64,000 bases of DNA, taken from NCBI GenBank assembly GCA_014526335.1, contig JACTAT010000036.1, positions 1,556,356 through 1,620,355 on the forward strand. The letters run 5' to 3'. The translations under genes were made by a program, and so were the position numbers. Shown one piece after another: positions 1-14,030 of this stretch; position 1 is the stretch's first letter; each line of letters starts with the position of its first letter. The stretch is from Chrysaora quinquecirrha (Eukaryota; Cnidaria; Scyphozoa; Semaeostomeae; Pelagiidae). The notes under the pieces were generated by a model. It had not been told where the DNA came from. It was given only the letters and a program-made list of their open reading frames with translations, and did not search any database.

Positions 1-170
1 ACGTTGATAATCGAAATTTAGAGCCAAATGTGTATCTATTTCGGCTGGATCACTCTCAATGTTTCTTTGTGAGTCGATGCTAGAGCGTCTAGCGATTCAT
101 CTCAATAGCAAAAACTTGGGCTCTACCTAAAAACTGCAGAATTAAATGAACTTAGACATAATTCACTAAC

Positions 171-3100
171 TTGTGATTCGTAATGATAATTCAGAGCAGT
201 GAGTCCCCACCAAGTGTGACACTGACTTGTCAGCTTAACAACACCGGACTGAAACATCAGTCTGAATATCAACCATCTTACAAGCCAAAAACAGAAGCCA
301 AAGCGTGGTCTGAAAGAAGAAGGGACAAATATGTACTTAAATACAGTTTCAAATTGAGTTTGCTCAATATTAGGCTGTTTTAATAACAGGACAAGAACGC
401 CAATTAAAAAGCTGTCTTTGTTAAGAAGGTTTGTTGTTTTGACCAAATTTTCACCACCCTATATGGTGGTATGGAGGGCTCCATGCCCGCAGACTCTTCT
501 GGTTTTAATCGCAAGTTGTTGATTGCAGAAAATTCTTAGCCTGGTGGTTCCTATAAAGGCTGTTCTCTAAAAACAGAGCAGAACTGTCCATGATTTTCGG
601 TAGTGTAAATACTGTATTTCCTAGAATAAGCACTCTTGCTTCAATATACGCCCCTTTTGGTCCAGGACAACCCTTCTACAGTGTATGTGCAAGCTCTTGA
701 TGAAATAAATCCAGAGGCACTTTTTGGTACTGGTTGCAAAACTTAATTTTCGCCACAGCGTTAGTTTATTAATCACTTTTATAATAATTGATCCTCTTTG
801 AGAAGGGCTTTTCAAATAAGCGCCCTCGGCGCTAAAATCAACGAGATTTAATAATAGTTCAGAGAAAATGTCGGAGTCAATGTCTCAAAAACACTAGTAC
901 TGTAACACTAGGAACATGACACAGTCAATGATCCCCTTTACGATTTAATGGAAACTAGGCTTTACTCACCTATCCTTGAGTTCTCCACCGAATGAAAATG
1001 GCGCCAATATGATGCCAAGAAATCCCGTTTCCAGAAGTAATATATCCCTAAGAAATAGATCAAAATTAAGAACTTAAATAGGAATTTCATGAAATTTATA
1101 CTACATGATATTCAACTCAATTGAGATATTTCTTGAAAATATTGTCATTATATGGGCTAGCATCTATGAATAAATCAACTTTAAAACTTTTCTGTCCAAA
1201 AACATACTGTAACAAAATATGCAAGTTTATATGCTTATGCAACAAAACAGGAAAATCAATAATTCATTCTCTCAGTCAAATGATATGTTCAAATGTCCTC
1301 CATCACACTCAATACACTTCTCTAATCCGACTGGCCATGCATTAAGTATTGGCCTTGACAATTTCGTGCTGGGACAATGAGTACCATCTGGGCACGATTA
1401 CAGTCCGCAATGATGGAATATTACGAACGTTGTTTTCTTGCACAAACACGAGCTTGAATCCTTAATTGAATAATCGAAGGTGTTTAAATCAGGGCTATTT
1501 GCCGGCCACTTATCTTATGTAATAAAATCAGGGACGTTCACTTCAACAAAATCCTGAGTAGAGCGAAATCCTGGATTGCCAACCTCCTGACAAAACAGCA
1601 GATTTTGGGACATCATACATTTAATGTCAAATTGCACCAGGATGGAAGCTCTTATTATCAAGATATTACCACACGATATTGCATTTGAGTTGAATATTAC
1701 CTGGTATAAATTTTATAAAATTTCTCTTTGAGAAAAATTATTCAGAAATTATTTACCTAAGGGGGTCCCTTTTTTTGGGCCACCCTGTAGAAAAAGGCTA
1801 GTCACGAGGAAAAAGAAAAATACAGTAAGAAATGAGAGAGACCATTAGATAGAAGAAAATGTTGGTATGAATGAATGAGAGAAAAGCTAGAATCCACAAT
1901 AATAGACTGGCACAAAAAGCAAAACTTACCATTGGAACCACAAGAAAGTCTGACCAACCTGTTAATAAAGAGAGAAGAATTATTATGACCAATTAATGAT
2001 GATCAATGATCATTGATAATGATGATAGATGTTCAATTATTAAGTCAAGGTTTGGGGGACTATACAGCTAATTTGGTATGCAGCTTCTTTTTGCCGTGGA
2101 CAAGTGCACCTTTTTGGAGAAATATACTCTGGGAAAACTTGATTTTAACAAGTTTCCGACATGCTTTGGATCATCTGCAGGGAGAGAAATTCATTCATCT
2201 TGTGTAAAAACCAAACACATACCCCTATCACATTTGGCACTGAAGAGTAACCTCTAAAACATATGGTACCAAGTTATTTACAGGAATTTCCTGTGACAGG
2301 AGATAAAATGATAATTATTTAATCTTCTCAAATACTTTCTTCTTACCAGGTAGAGTGAAAAGTAAAGAAACCAAAGCAGTGCAAATGAAAGACTGTTCCT
2401 CATTTTCGTAGATATCAAAATGCTAAATGAAATGGCAGTTCCAAGAATGCAAAGCAGATCCATCATTGAATCAACACTCAGGCCTATCACAGGAGCAAAC
2501 CATAACAAAGTTGGCCTTTTCCAAAAGCTATCAACAAGCAATCTTCCCCCTAAAAGATAAGATTAATGAAATAAAATCATATCACAGAATCTTATAAGGC
2601 TCACAACAACAAGCCTGCTGAATGTGGCAGCAGCATAAGTTAGATCTCTCTTTAATGCTTGGCAAGGCAAAGTGCCTCGGCCATGCAAGCGTTAATATCT
2701 GGGCACAACTGAAGAAATGTGCACCCATTTGAGAGGCACTTTGAGGAGGGTTTTAGTGCACCAAGAATCTGCTGAATACTATAGGGCAATTCGGTAGAAT
2801 TTCAATTTCTCCAAATCAAAAGATATCAAGTTTTTGATGCAAAAATCATGTAAAGCATCCAAAATTTAGTCGAAGTACAAATTTTTGCTGTCCTAGTACT
2901 TGTATATAATAAGCATTCAAACTTCCTGATTCTATAAAGGCTTTGACCGCAAAAATGAGGTAGGTTAAAGTTTTACATACACCGGGTCTAAGCCCTTGTA
3001 AAATCATGAACTTTAAATGCTTGTAAAAACGATAACACCAGCGCTGAGAAAGTAAAACTTGGCACCAAGACTTAATTTTGGGTGCTTTATATGATTTTTG

Positions 3101-4154
3101 ATAAAAAACTTGATATCTTTTGATTTGGAGAAATTAAAATTCTACTGAATCGCCATATAGAACAGGTTAGACTTGGACACTTTGGTGAAATATTAGTATG
3201 TAAAAGGCTAATATTGTTCTCAAATGAAGTCAAGAGTGAGTATGCTTACTTCTGCAAACATTGCAACTAACTTCACAATTTTTATGCATCCATTTTGTGT
3301 TTTTTTCACATTCACCACTAGAAGCCCAATGTGGGCATTTTTCATTTTTATCGGAACATTCTAGAAAAGATAAGGGAACCTTTGTTCTGCTCACTGTGGC
3401 ACTAAAATCAATTGATCAAAAGAAAATTTAGTCTCAAAAACAATAGCCTTTGGTGCTCGGTCACAGAATAGAGAGTCAACCAGTAGGCTCACTCAAGCAA
3501 TTTCTTGTTTCTCACATACATCTCGCATACGTACAAGGTTAAGTTGCTGCCAAAGGCTTTCCATTAGCATAGCATTGAATCCTGTTTATGGCGCTAACTA
3601 TTGTTTCCTAATGTACTCTTGGTAACAAAACCATGACATTTAAATTCAAAGTGTTCTGATGTGAGTTGGCCTTCTGCCTAACTTCCTATTCTGTGGTTCG
3701 GTGCGCACAAATTTCAGTCTGCCTGGTAGGTTAAAACATATTAAAATGGAACAATAATAAAGAAACTAAAGAATAGTAGCGAAATTACCCTCTCTTAAGT
3801 GAATTCTTGCAGGCAATAAGCCATCTTTGCCATAAAGGCCTTAAAACAAAGTGAAATATTTGTGATTTATACAAATCTAAGTCAAAAAAGTAAGTTGGCC
3901 TGTCTGTAAGGAAGGCCTATAGCTAGGCCTAGGCCTGGTGATAGGCCATGCCATCAGGCCATGCAATCCAGCTTCCAACTGCCTAAAAGTCAATATGCTT
4001 GATTCCATGAAGGAGGAAAGCTTTTCTTAGAGATGCAAAGAATATATTTGCATTAATACTTACCAGGTATTTGGAAATATAGAGAAACAAAAGCAAATAG
4101 ATATATCGCAGCTAAACACCAAAGAAACAAATTTCTGGTCACCAAAGTCGCCAT
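171..4154 (-). CDS. LMF2: Lipase maturation factor 2-like protein, N-terminal part (continues off left edge)
   Basis: ER multi-pass membrane protein of the lipase maturation factor family; LMF1 folds homodimeric lipases and LMF2 is its paralog. Six exons join in frame with GT...AG borders: 4064-4154, 3789-3839, 2347-2549, 1930-1958, 970-1047, 171-309, giving 197 codons of an expected ~700. Start chosen at the ATG at 4154, where similarity to LMF2 begins ([20 protein letters not shown], a membrane segment). Family signatures follow in order: [20 protein letters not shown], a second hydrophobic segment, [20 protein letters not shown], then [19 protein letters not shown] and [15 protein letters not shown]. 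The spacing and wording fit LMF2 better than LMF1. The last donor in the window (GTTAGT) follows codon 197; the next exon was not found in bases 1-170, so the gene continues to the left. Introns carry a mariner remnant and a MITE. Confidence 0.93.
1085..1792 (-). mobile_element. Decayed Tc1/mariner-type transposon fragment in an LMF2 intron
   Basis: Read on the minus strand (roughly 1640 down to 1260) with stops, the conceptual protein contains [28 protein letters not shown] and, further on, [16 protein letters not shown]. These are the end of the catalytic DD(D/E) region and the C-terminal GGH block of mariner-like transposases. Inverted sequences share AAATTTATAC and ATATTCAACTCAA near 1090-1115 and 1685-1715. 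The right side ends in GGGCCACCCTGTAG at about 1777-1790, like a mariner terminus; the matching left terminus is not recognisable. Stops and missing N-terminal sequence show it is dead. Confidence 0.7.
2779..3160. mobile_element. MITE with ~85-bp terminal inverted repeats
   Basis: The left end (from 2779, CTATAGGGCAATTCGGTAGA) and right end (to 3160) are near-perfect inverted repeats over about 85 bp, both including the words CTCCAAATCAAAAGATATC and CATGTAAAGCATCCAAAA-like sequence. The ~210-bp centre has no ORF. It lies in the intron between LMF2 exons 2 and 3. No transposase is encoded, so it is a non-autonomous DNA transposon by structure; superfamily unknown. Confidence 0.8.
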
Positions 4155-4560
4155 TTTCCTGGACAAAAGAAACGTGTTTGGAAGATGGGTGAATACGAGG
4201 CTAAGGGGAGGGAACCAATAAGAATCAAGAATCAAGAATAGAATCAGAATTAAGGTGGCAGCATTCAAACTGCAGACAATAAGGTTGGAACTCCTTGGAA
4301 GTCAAGCATTTACTTGATGTCTTTGTGTTTCTTAGGAAATCCCGTAGGAATCCTTTTGTTTTGATAGTAGAAATCTCCTACGCCTCTCCTGAGAGTGAAA
4401 TGCCCCTCAGACTAAAAAAGGATTCACGATGGTCTTGTTGGCCGTAACTTACTTTGTAGTGTGGTGATTTGAGAACTAAGCGCATTTTTAACACAAAAAA
4501 TGACTTGAGACATTAATGTGGGGTTTCTTTAGATTAGGCTGAAAAATAGTTTTTTAACTT
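4155..4560. other. Upstream region of LMF2 and LINE 5' flank, no gene seen
   Basis: This holds the presumed 5' UTR and promoter of LMF2 (minus strand). The stretch at 4320-4410 (rewritten as AGGAAATCCCGTAGGAATCC and GAAATCTCCTACGCC) resembles repeat sequence also seen near 9720, 10190, 12600-12840 and 62870-62960, so it is a dispersed repeat. No actin sequence is present here, which matters for the interrupted actin gene to the right of the LINE. Confidence 0.5.
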
Positions 4561-4711
4561 ATGCGAATGATTAAGAAGCGCCAAATCGGGTTTGGTCAAA
4601 ACAGAAGAGCGAATTTTAGCATTTCCCGACTTCGTTCAAGGCGGACGTGCTTCTTAATCGCTCTCATAAAGTACTACTTCTTCGCTTGTTAAATATTAGA
4701 ACAAGTTGAAA

Positions 4712-6000
4712 ATGGCAATAAGAAGAGAGATACATATGAAAATGATCCTAGACGTTGCTGATTACGTAAAGAGAGTAAAGAAGAAAAAGTTAGAAAAACT
4801 ATTGATACTGAAAGAAACTGAAATCCTTGGCCTAAATCAAGAGGACGCACAAGACGCCATGAAAGACTTGAAGGATAGAGGAATAATATCGTTTCAGGAA
4901 CCAGAAGACATAATAACTATCGATGAAAAAGAAAGATTTCAACTTGCAAATTGTCTGATAGATATTCTGAAAAGCTCGCCTTTTACGGACAGTGGAAATG
5001 ATCTTGAAAATACGAGAAAAACAACAGCTTTTCAAACCACGCCCTTACAGGAAGACATGCATCGTGAAGCCTTGCCCTTACAACAAGAGGCGCAAAGTCC
5101 CTCCTACGGTTTGGCCGATGTACATAAGAAAACGAAGCCCATTGATTATGAAGCTGTTTTTATTCAAAGCTTGCAGGATAGAATTATTTCCCTAGAACGT
5201 CAACTAAACGAAAAGCAAATCATCATCGAAAAATTACTGAGTTGGCCTAACACGAATGATACGGATGCTCCCGTGGGATCCTTGTCCAAAGCAAAGCTAT
5301 TGAAAAACAATCTCATTAAAGAAAGCAAACAGTCAGTGAACAATAGCAGGGCTACAAACAATGCCTCCAATTCAAACAACATCCACAATGAAAGAAGTCA
5401 TGCAGAAGATTCGAAACAGCCTCCAGCAAATGGAAATGCTCTCCAGACACCCAGGAATGAAACGAAAAAGCAATCCAAAGAGAGTAAAAGTCCGATAACA
5501 AAGGCAATAAAATCAAAATTCTAATTGTTGGCGACTCGCAGCTAAGAAATCTGAATACAGAAAAGATGTCAAGCGATAACCATATTGTAGAGAAGAAGTT
5601 TAAACCTGGTATGAAAGTGAAAGAAATAGTACGGCAAACAGGAAAAAATGAAGATAACGATGTCATAATTGTCCACGCTGGTACGAATAACGTCGGGTCG
5701 ACAACACCAGAAAATCTATGCAAAGAAACTATCGATTCTCTCAAAAGTGTACAGGAAAATAACCCTGGCGCAAAGATTACTTTCTCTGGCGTGTTTAAAA
5801 GGAAAGACTCCCATGAATCTAATGCGAAGATCATAAAGCTAAATGAGCTGTTGGCTGAAAACCTGCCCCTCAACGGCTTTGATATGATTATTAACGACAA
5901 TATTTTATTTAGCAATTTAAAAAGTGACGGTTTGCATTTGAATGACGGTGGAGTAAGGAAGTTTGCAGGTAACTTAAACAAATTCATAAAGTACTGTTAA
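4712..6000 (+). pseudogene. LINE ORF1: N-terminal helical region plus SGNH/GDSL-like esterase domain (frameshifted)
   Basis: The first part (from the ATG at 4712 to the stop at 5524) is Lys/Glu-rich with a possible winged-helix-like N-terminus, a coiled-coil stretch (ERQLNEKQIIIEKL) and a low-complexity Asn/Ser tail. The reading frame then moves by one base near 5512: KILIVGDSQLRN supplies the SGNH block I with the catalytic Ser (GDS), HAGTNNVGSTTPENL is block III, and SDGLHLND is block V with the catalytic Asp and His. Esterase domains of this kind occur in ORF1p of CR1-type LINEs. One frameshift separates the two halves; in an intact relative they would be one protein or a frameshift pair. 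Confidence 0.85.
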
Positions 6001-6046
6001 CGGTGTTTTAGCTCCGGTAGCAACACGAACAGGTGCGGGGAACTGC

Positions 6047-8885
6047 TTGGGGACGAGGAAGAGAAATGGTCTCAAAATCGCTTTCTTAAACATAGTTTCC
6101 CTCAGAAAATATAAGAATGAGCTAAGCATTATTTTGCATGACAATGATATTGATATCATTGGACTAAGTGAAACTCGTCTAGATAACAGCATTACAGATG
6201 CTGAAGTATCGATAGAGGGTTTCACAATATTTCGTAAAGATCGAAATGTAAATGGGGGAGGGGTCGCAATCTATGTTAAGGACTCATTACCTCTACCCAA
6301 AATAGTAGAAAAAGCGACAAGTTAGAGCTCCTTTCTCTTGAGATCAAACAAAAAAATGCGAGGCCTTTCTTTCTTATCTGCTGGTATCGGCCCCCAACTG
6401 CTGGGGTTGATGACGTAGCATTTGAGGGCCTTAGAGGAACAATTAGGGAACTCGATAAAGCAGGAAAAGAAATTATTCTAGTTGGCGACACTAACTGTGA
6501 TTTTAAGAATAGTGCAAATGCTAATACAAAACAATTGAAACATGTCTATTCTGAATTCCAATTAGAACAATTGATTAAACAATACACAAGAGTCGCTATA
6601 ACAACAACCGAACAAGGTGAACAAAGAATAAGCAAATCACTTATAGACCATTTCTCTACCTCGAGCCCCAAATATATATTAGAGACCAATGTTCTAGAAA
6701 CTGGAATGGTGGACCACTACTTGGTGTATGGCATAAGAAAAATAAATGCATGGCGACTAAATAAAAAGGCACGAAGCCAAAAATAGTCGAATCGCGTACA
6801 ATGAAAAAGTACGACAGGGCACTTTTCCAGCAGGACCTACAGCAAGTAGATTGGGAAACCATTCTTACCCTTTTGCGAATAATCCATCTGCTATGGCTGC
6901 TACATTTCAGGAGATTTTCGAATCGATTTTGAGTACACATGCTCCCATTAGAAAAAGGAGAGTACGATCAGAGTTTGCTCCTTGGTTAACCCCAAATCTC
7001 AGGAAATCGATGGAAACTAGGGACAAACTAAAAAATTAGCGAAAATATCTCCGGAACTATGGCCTGCCTATACCAAGCAGCGGAATCAAGTAACTAAAGA
7101 AATTAAGTGTTCCATCCAGGATTATTACAAAGGGTTAATAGAGAAAATAAAGGGATTCAAAGAAAATGTGGAAAACGATCAATCGAGTCTTGGATAAAAA
7201 TACAAAGTCGACGACGATTCCAAGTCTAGAGGTTGATGGTAAAACATTGACAAAAGAAAATGACGTACTTGAAGCGATAAATTATCACTTTGTCTCGGTT
7301 GGACCAAAGCTCGCAAGTAGCATAAAAACGAGACCAGGTGATAACTGCTTGCAACATATCACACCAGTAAACAATGAATTCCTACTTAGAACAATAGACA
7401 AGCAATATGTGGTGAATGCTATAAATCAGCTCAAGAACGGAAAAGCGTCTGGTCCCGACAAAATCACCGTAACTTTGGTAAAAGACGCGTGCGAATTTAT
7501 CGCTGAACCACTTTTGCTGATTTATAACTCATCACTCGAAAACGGCATCTTCCCTGACATTTGGAAATTAGCAAGAGTCACTCCAATTTATAAGTCAGGC
7601 CCCAAAACTGACCTAAATAATTACAGACCTATTTCGGTAATCTCAGTTTTTTCGAAAATGCTAGAACGGCTTGCTCACGATCAGCTGTTCGAGTTTCTCA
7701 AAGCAAATGATAGTATTTCTTGCAACCAAGCAGCATTCCGCAAGTTATACTCTACGGTAACATCTCTTATAAGCAGCACTGACTACTGGTATGAAAATAT
7801 TGATAGCAGCAACGTAAATCTAACTATTTTTCTCGATCTTAAGAAAGCCTTCGATACAGTCGATCATGATATACTGATCAGGAAAATGTATTCATACGGA
7901 ATTAGAGGAAAGCTGGGGATTGGTTCAATTCTTACTTAAATGAAAGAAAACAATTCTGCTCTCTTAACGGTCAGCAAACAAAAGCCAGAAGCATAACCTG
8001 CGGCATTCCACAAGGTTCTTGTTTAGGGCCTCTTCTTTTATCGTTTACTTAAATGATCTAGAAAAGTGTCTTAAACTTTCTAGGGCTAATATCTATGCTG
8101 ACGATACCAGTATAACGATTGCATCTAATGATGTAGCGAAACTTATTGAAGACGCACATCAAGAGCTTTCCAATCTGTCTGAGTGGATGAGGGTAAATAA
8201 ACTAAGCCCCAATCCGGAAAAGACAGAATTCATGGTTATAGGGCATCCGCTTAAAACCAGAAATCTTGACCTGCCAGAGGTTCTGAAACTCGACAACTCC
8301 AATATAAAAAGAGTCGATAAAGTAAAATCCCTTGGAGTGATAGTAGATGAGAAACTAAACTGGGACGAACAGTTTCAGCGCACCAAAGGCAAAGTGAGCG
8401 GAGGTCTTGCAGCCCTAAAAAAATTGAAAAATATCATTCCACAATCTCAAATGTGTAATGTATACTACTCATTGGTTGAGAGTCACCTGCGTTACGCTGA
8501 TGTTATTTGGGGTAGTTTATCAAAAACGAAAATAGCTACTCTTCAAAAACTTCAAGATAGGGCATATTCAATAATAAATAGTGCAAGAATAAAAGATAAG
8601 TGGTCGACTTCCTGGATTAACGTAGAAAACCTATTCCGTTATGATAGGAATGTCATGACCTACAAGATCATCAACAAACTATGCCCCGAGAGCCTATGGG
8701 ACAAATACCAACCGAGATCTTTACACTCGACCTACAGAACGAGGCATTGTAAAGATCTCCAGATCCCTAGATACAAAACTGAATTTGCGAAGAAAGGCTT
8801 TCATTACGCAGCTCTCAAAACGTGGAATGATACACCTGTTGAAATTCGTGAGCTACCTACACTAGATCGTTTCAAAAGCAACTAA
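6047..8885 (+). pseudogene. LINE ORF2: AP endonuclease and reverse transcriptase (multiple frameshifts)
   Basis: Endonuclease motifs seen in pieces: LKIAFLNIVSLRKYKNEL (QxNxxSL-like), DIIGLSETRLD (the SE..L metal site), ICWYRPPT, LVGDTNCDF (GDxN) and DHYLVYGI (SDHxxL-like). Reverse transcriptase follows: NYRPISVISVFSKMLERL, motif A FLDLKKAFDTVDHDIL, motif [15 protein letters not shown] around 8000-8035, motif C IYADDTSI at about 8090-8110 with the catalytic Asp pair, then the thumb region KSLGVIVDEKLNWDEQ and a conserved C-terminus. Frame changes lie near 6318, 6785, 7160, 7920 and 8020, with an in-frame stop at 7037. The RT half is the best preserved, ending at the stop at 8883-8885. Confidence 0.92.
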
Positions 8886-9058
8886 AAACGCATCTAAGGA
8901 GCTAGACCATGCAAACACAACTCCTTGGAAGATCAGCAATACAGATTAGTTTAATAGGCGCAAATTTTTCCTTTTTTTTTTTAAGCCATATTTTTAGGAA
9001 TTATATATTGTAATTAGATTTATCAGGTATTGTTAGTAATTTTATGCTGAAAGGGTTA

Positions 9059-11994
<2,936 letters not shown>

Positions 11995-12129
11995 TTATAA
12001 AAAGGCCTAGATACACCAAAGGTCTGAAATGCTTCTTCTTCTGAAGGCAAGACACAAAAAGTGAAGACTTGACTCGAAAACCGCAGAATTTGTAGCAATC
12101 AGTCCCACGCCCACTGTTACTTCAATTGT

Positions 12130-12186
12130 CCAAATATGGTCATAAATTCGAAGACTGACCAACTTCCGTATTTTTTCCCTATATGG
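12130..12186 (-). promoter_or_regulatory. Two CArG-like (SRF) boxes upstream of actin
   Basis: CCAAATATGG at 12130-12139 matches the SRF consensus CC(A/T)6GG exactly; CCCTATATGG at 12177-12186 differs by one base in the centre. They lie 150-205 bp upstream of the actin ATG on the minus strand, the usual setting of CArG boxes in actin promoters. No convincing TATA box was placed between them and the ATG; a TTATAAA at ~11992 is too close to the start codon. An acceptor-like CTTGCCTTCAG at about 12041-12051 suggests a 5' UTR intron. Function is inferred from the motif and its position. Confidence 0.6.
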
Positions 12187-12849
12187 TTTGTGTCAAGCGT
12201 CTCAGGGGGGATAACCAGGAAGGTGCGACTTGTTTTCATGTTTATATATTGTTTTTCAGCAGGATAAGAAAACCTGCAAACAATCACAGTTATAACAAAA
12301 ACAATGATAACAAGACATTAAAAGTTCGTGGGATTTATTTCAAAGCAAGGTTTTAAGAACTTAGGACATAATCGATATTGTTTTTAGCTTGAAGCATACT
12401 TCTCAGATATCTTAAACACGTGTGATGTCTACAGTATACCTACAGAATAACGTGCAGGCAGTTTATTGATTTTGATTTTAACTGCTTCGTGATTTAAAAT
12501 TTTGATTGTATCTGTCCCAATGATCTGTCCAACGTAGAGACACTGCCCCGACACAACATTCCTCTATTTCTCTCCTTAAAAAGCATACGAGATTACAATT
12601 ACAACAAAGGGGTTGAATGAAAGCAATAGGATTTCCAGGAAAGGCGAACGAGATTTCCAAGGAGTGAATTGCCCCTCTGAACTCACTATACACTTTGTGT
12701 AGCCTACTTACACAAAAGGACATTTCATTTTGCGAAAAGGCGTATATGAGTTTATTAAAACAAAACGACTTTCAAGGGATTTCCAAAAAAATAATAGGAC
12801 TTCCAGGAAAGGTGTACGATAAGGAGTGAATCACCGTTCAACGTACACG

Positions 12850-13190
12850 ATCCTTCTTCTTTATTATCATTACCGATAGGTATTTGTATGCAACCCCATG
12901 CGATCATATAATCATAATCACTGTGATGCTGATGACAAAGATTCAAAGATGATTATTATTTCATTTTGATGACTGCAGTGACGATGATAATGATAAAGAC
13001 ATGATCATGATCAACATCACAAGGATTAGGTGGATCATGACGATTACAATCCATTATGATGTTGATGATGATTTCGATGATTAGAAAAAGATAATTGATA
13101 ATTATGATTGCTTTGTTTCATGGTAATGATAATCGTGAGGATCATAATGATCATGGCCCGTATGATCATCAGGATGGTGCTGTAGATTAA
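12850..13190. repeat. ATGAT/GATGAT-rich low-complexity tract
   Basis: Long run of degenerate ATCATNATGAT and GATGATTAT words on both strands. Open frames across it (His/Asp/Tyr-rich or Ile/Met-rich) are by-products of the repeat. The flanking 12000-12850 contains no gene; at 12600-12840 it carries copies of the dispersed AGGATTTCCAGGAAAGG / GAGTGAATTGCCC repeat. Confidence 0.7.
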
Positions 13191-13577
13191 GATAATGATG
13201 ATTATATTGGGTACTCTTACTCCCTCCCCTTCTATTTCCGTAAAGTCCATAAGTGCCCCCGTGACATTTCCGTGTAGGGAACATTTCCTTGTTGTGGAGA
13301 ATGACCTGCCCAAGCAGAAAATTCCTATTTCTACTAAAAAACTGACAAGATTTTGAAAGGATCAAGCTGTTCAGTTGACGTAGTTATCCCTTGTCATTTG
13401 ACTGACAGGCAAGGCTTGTGATAGACAGTTCTTGCATAACCAGTTAGATTAGAGAAAGGTTGACTTGAGGGTGCAAACCAGCCTTTAGAACACCACAGCT
13501 TTCAAACTTAACCATATACATCGAGTTTTCAAGAGCAAAATCAAATTTAGTGATAATTAAATAAATCAGTGGGAAAA

Positions 13578-14030
13578 ATGGCAGAAGACTTAACAAGTGA
13601 AATGATTGGAGAATTTAGAGAAGCATTCTCTCTATTTGACATCGACGGAGATGGTTCGATCACAACCAAAGAGCTTGGCACAGTCATGCGAAGTCTACGG
13701 CAAAACCCCACTGAAGCAGAGTTACAAGATTTAATAAATGATGTCGACGTTGATGGCAATGGCAAGATAGATTTCTCTGAATTTGTCACTATGATGGCGA
13801 AGCAGATGAAAGAGGGGGAGACAGAAGATGAAATCAGGGAAGCATTTGCTGTTTTTGATAAGGATGGTAATGGTTTAATAAGAGCTGCAGAATTACGTCA
13901 TGTTATGACAAACTTAGGTGAGAAACTGACTGATGAAGAAATAGATGAAATGATTAAAGAAGCTGATATAGATGGCGATGGACAGATTAATTATCCAGAA
14001 TTTGTTAAAATTATGATGATAAGTAAATAA
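13578..14030 (+). CDS. Calmodulin-like protein, intronless, four EF-hands
   Basis: Ca2+ sensor of the calmodulin family: 150 residues from the ATG at 13578 (AAAAATGGC context), close to calmodulin's ~149. All four EF-hand loops keep their liganding residues: [12 protein letters not shown] (~res 22-33), [12 protein letters not shown] (~58-69), [12 protein letters not shown] (~95-106) and [12 protein letters not shown] (~131-142). The central linker ([19 protein letters not shown]) and [14 protein letters not shown] are calmodulin-like. It diverges from canonical calmodulin at scattered sites ([13 protein letters not shown], tail MMISK), so it is a paralog rather than the main gene. The absence of introns contrasts with the intron-rich neighbours and fits an old retrocopy that stayed open, or a lineage-specific CaM-like gene; no poly(A) tract or target duplication is visible. 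A splice acceptor-like AAATCAG just upstream may join a 5' UTR exon. Confidence 0.93.
   Translation: MAEDLTSEMIGEFREAFSLFDIDGDGSITTKELGTVMRSLRQNPTEAELQDLINDVDVDGNGKIDFSEFVTMMAKQMKEGETEDEIREAFAVFDKDGNGLIRAAELRHVMTNLGEKLTDEEIDEMIKEADIDGDGQINYPEFVKIMMISK

Noticed and set aside
13044..13365. Overlapping Ile/Met-rich and His/Asp/Tyr-rich minus-strand frames.
   Set aside because: Generated by the GATGAT-rich low-complexity tract.
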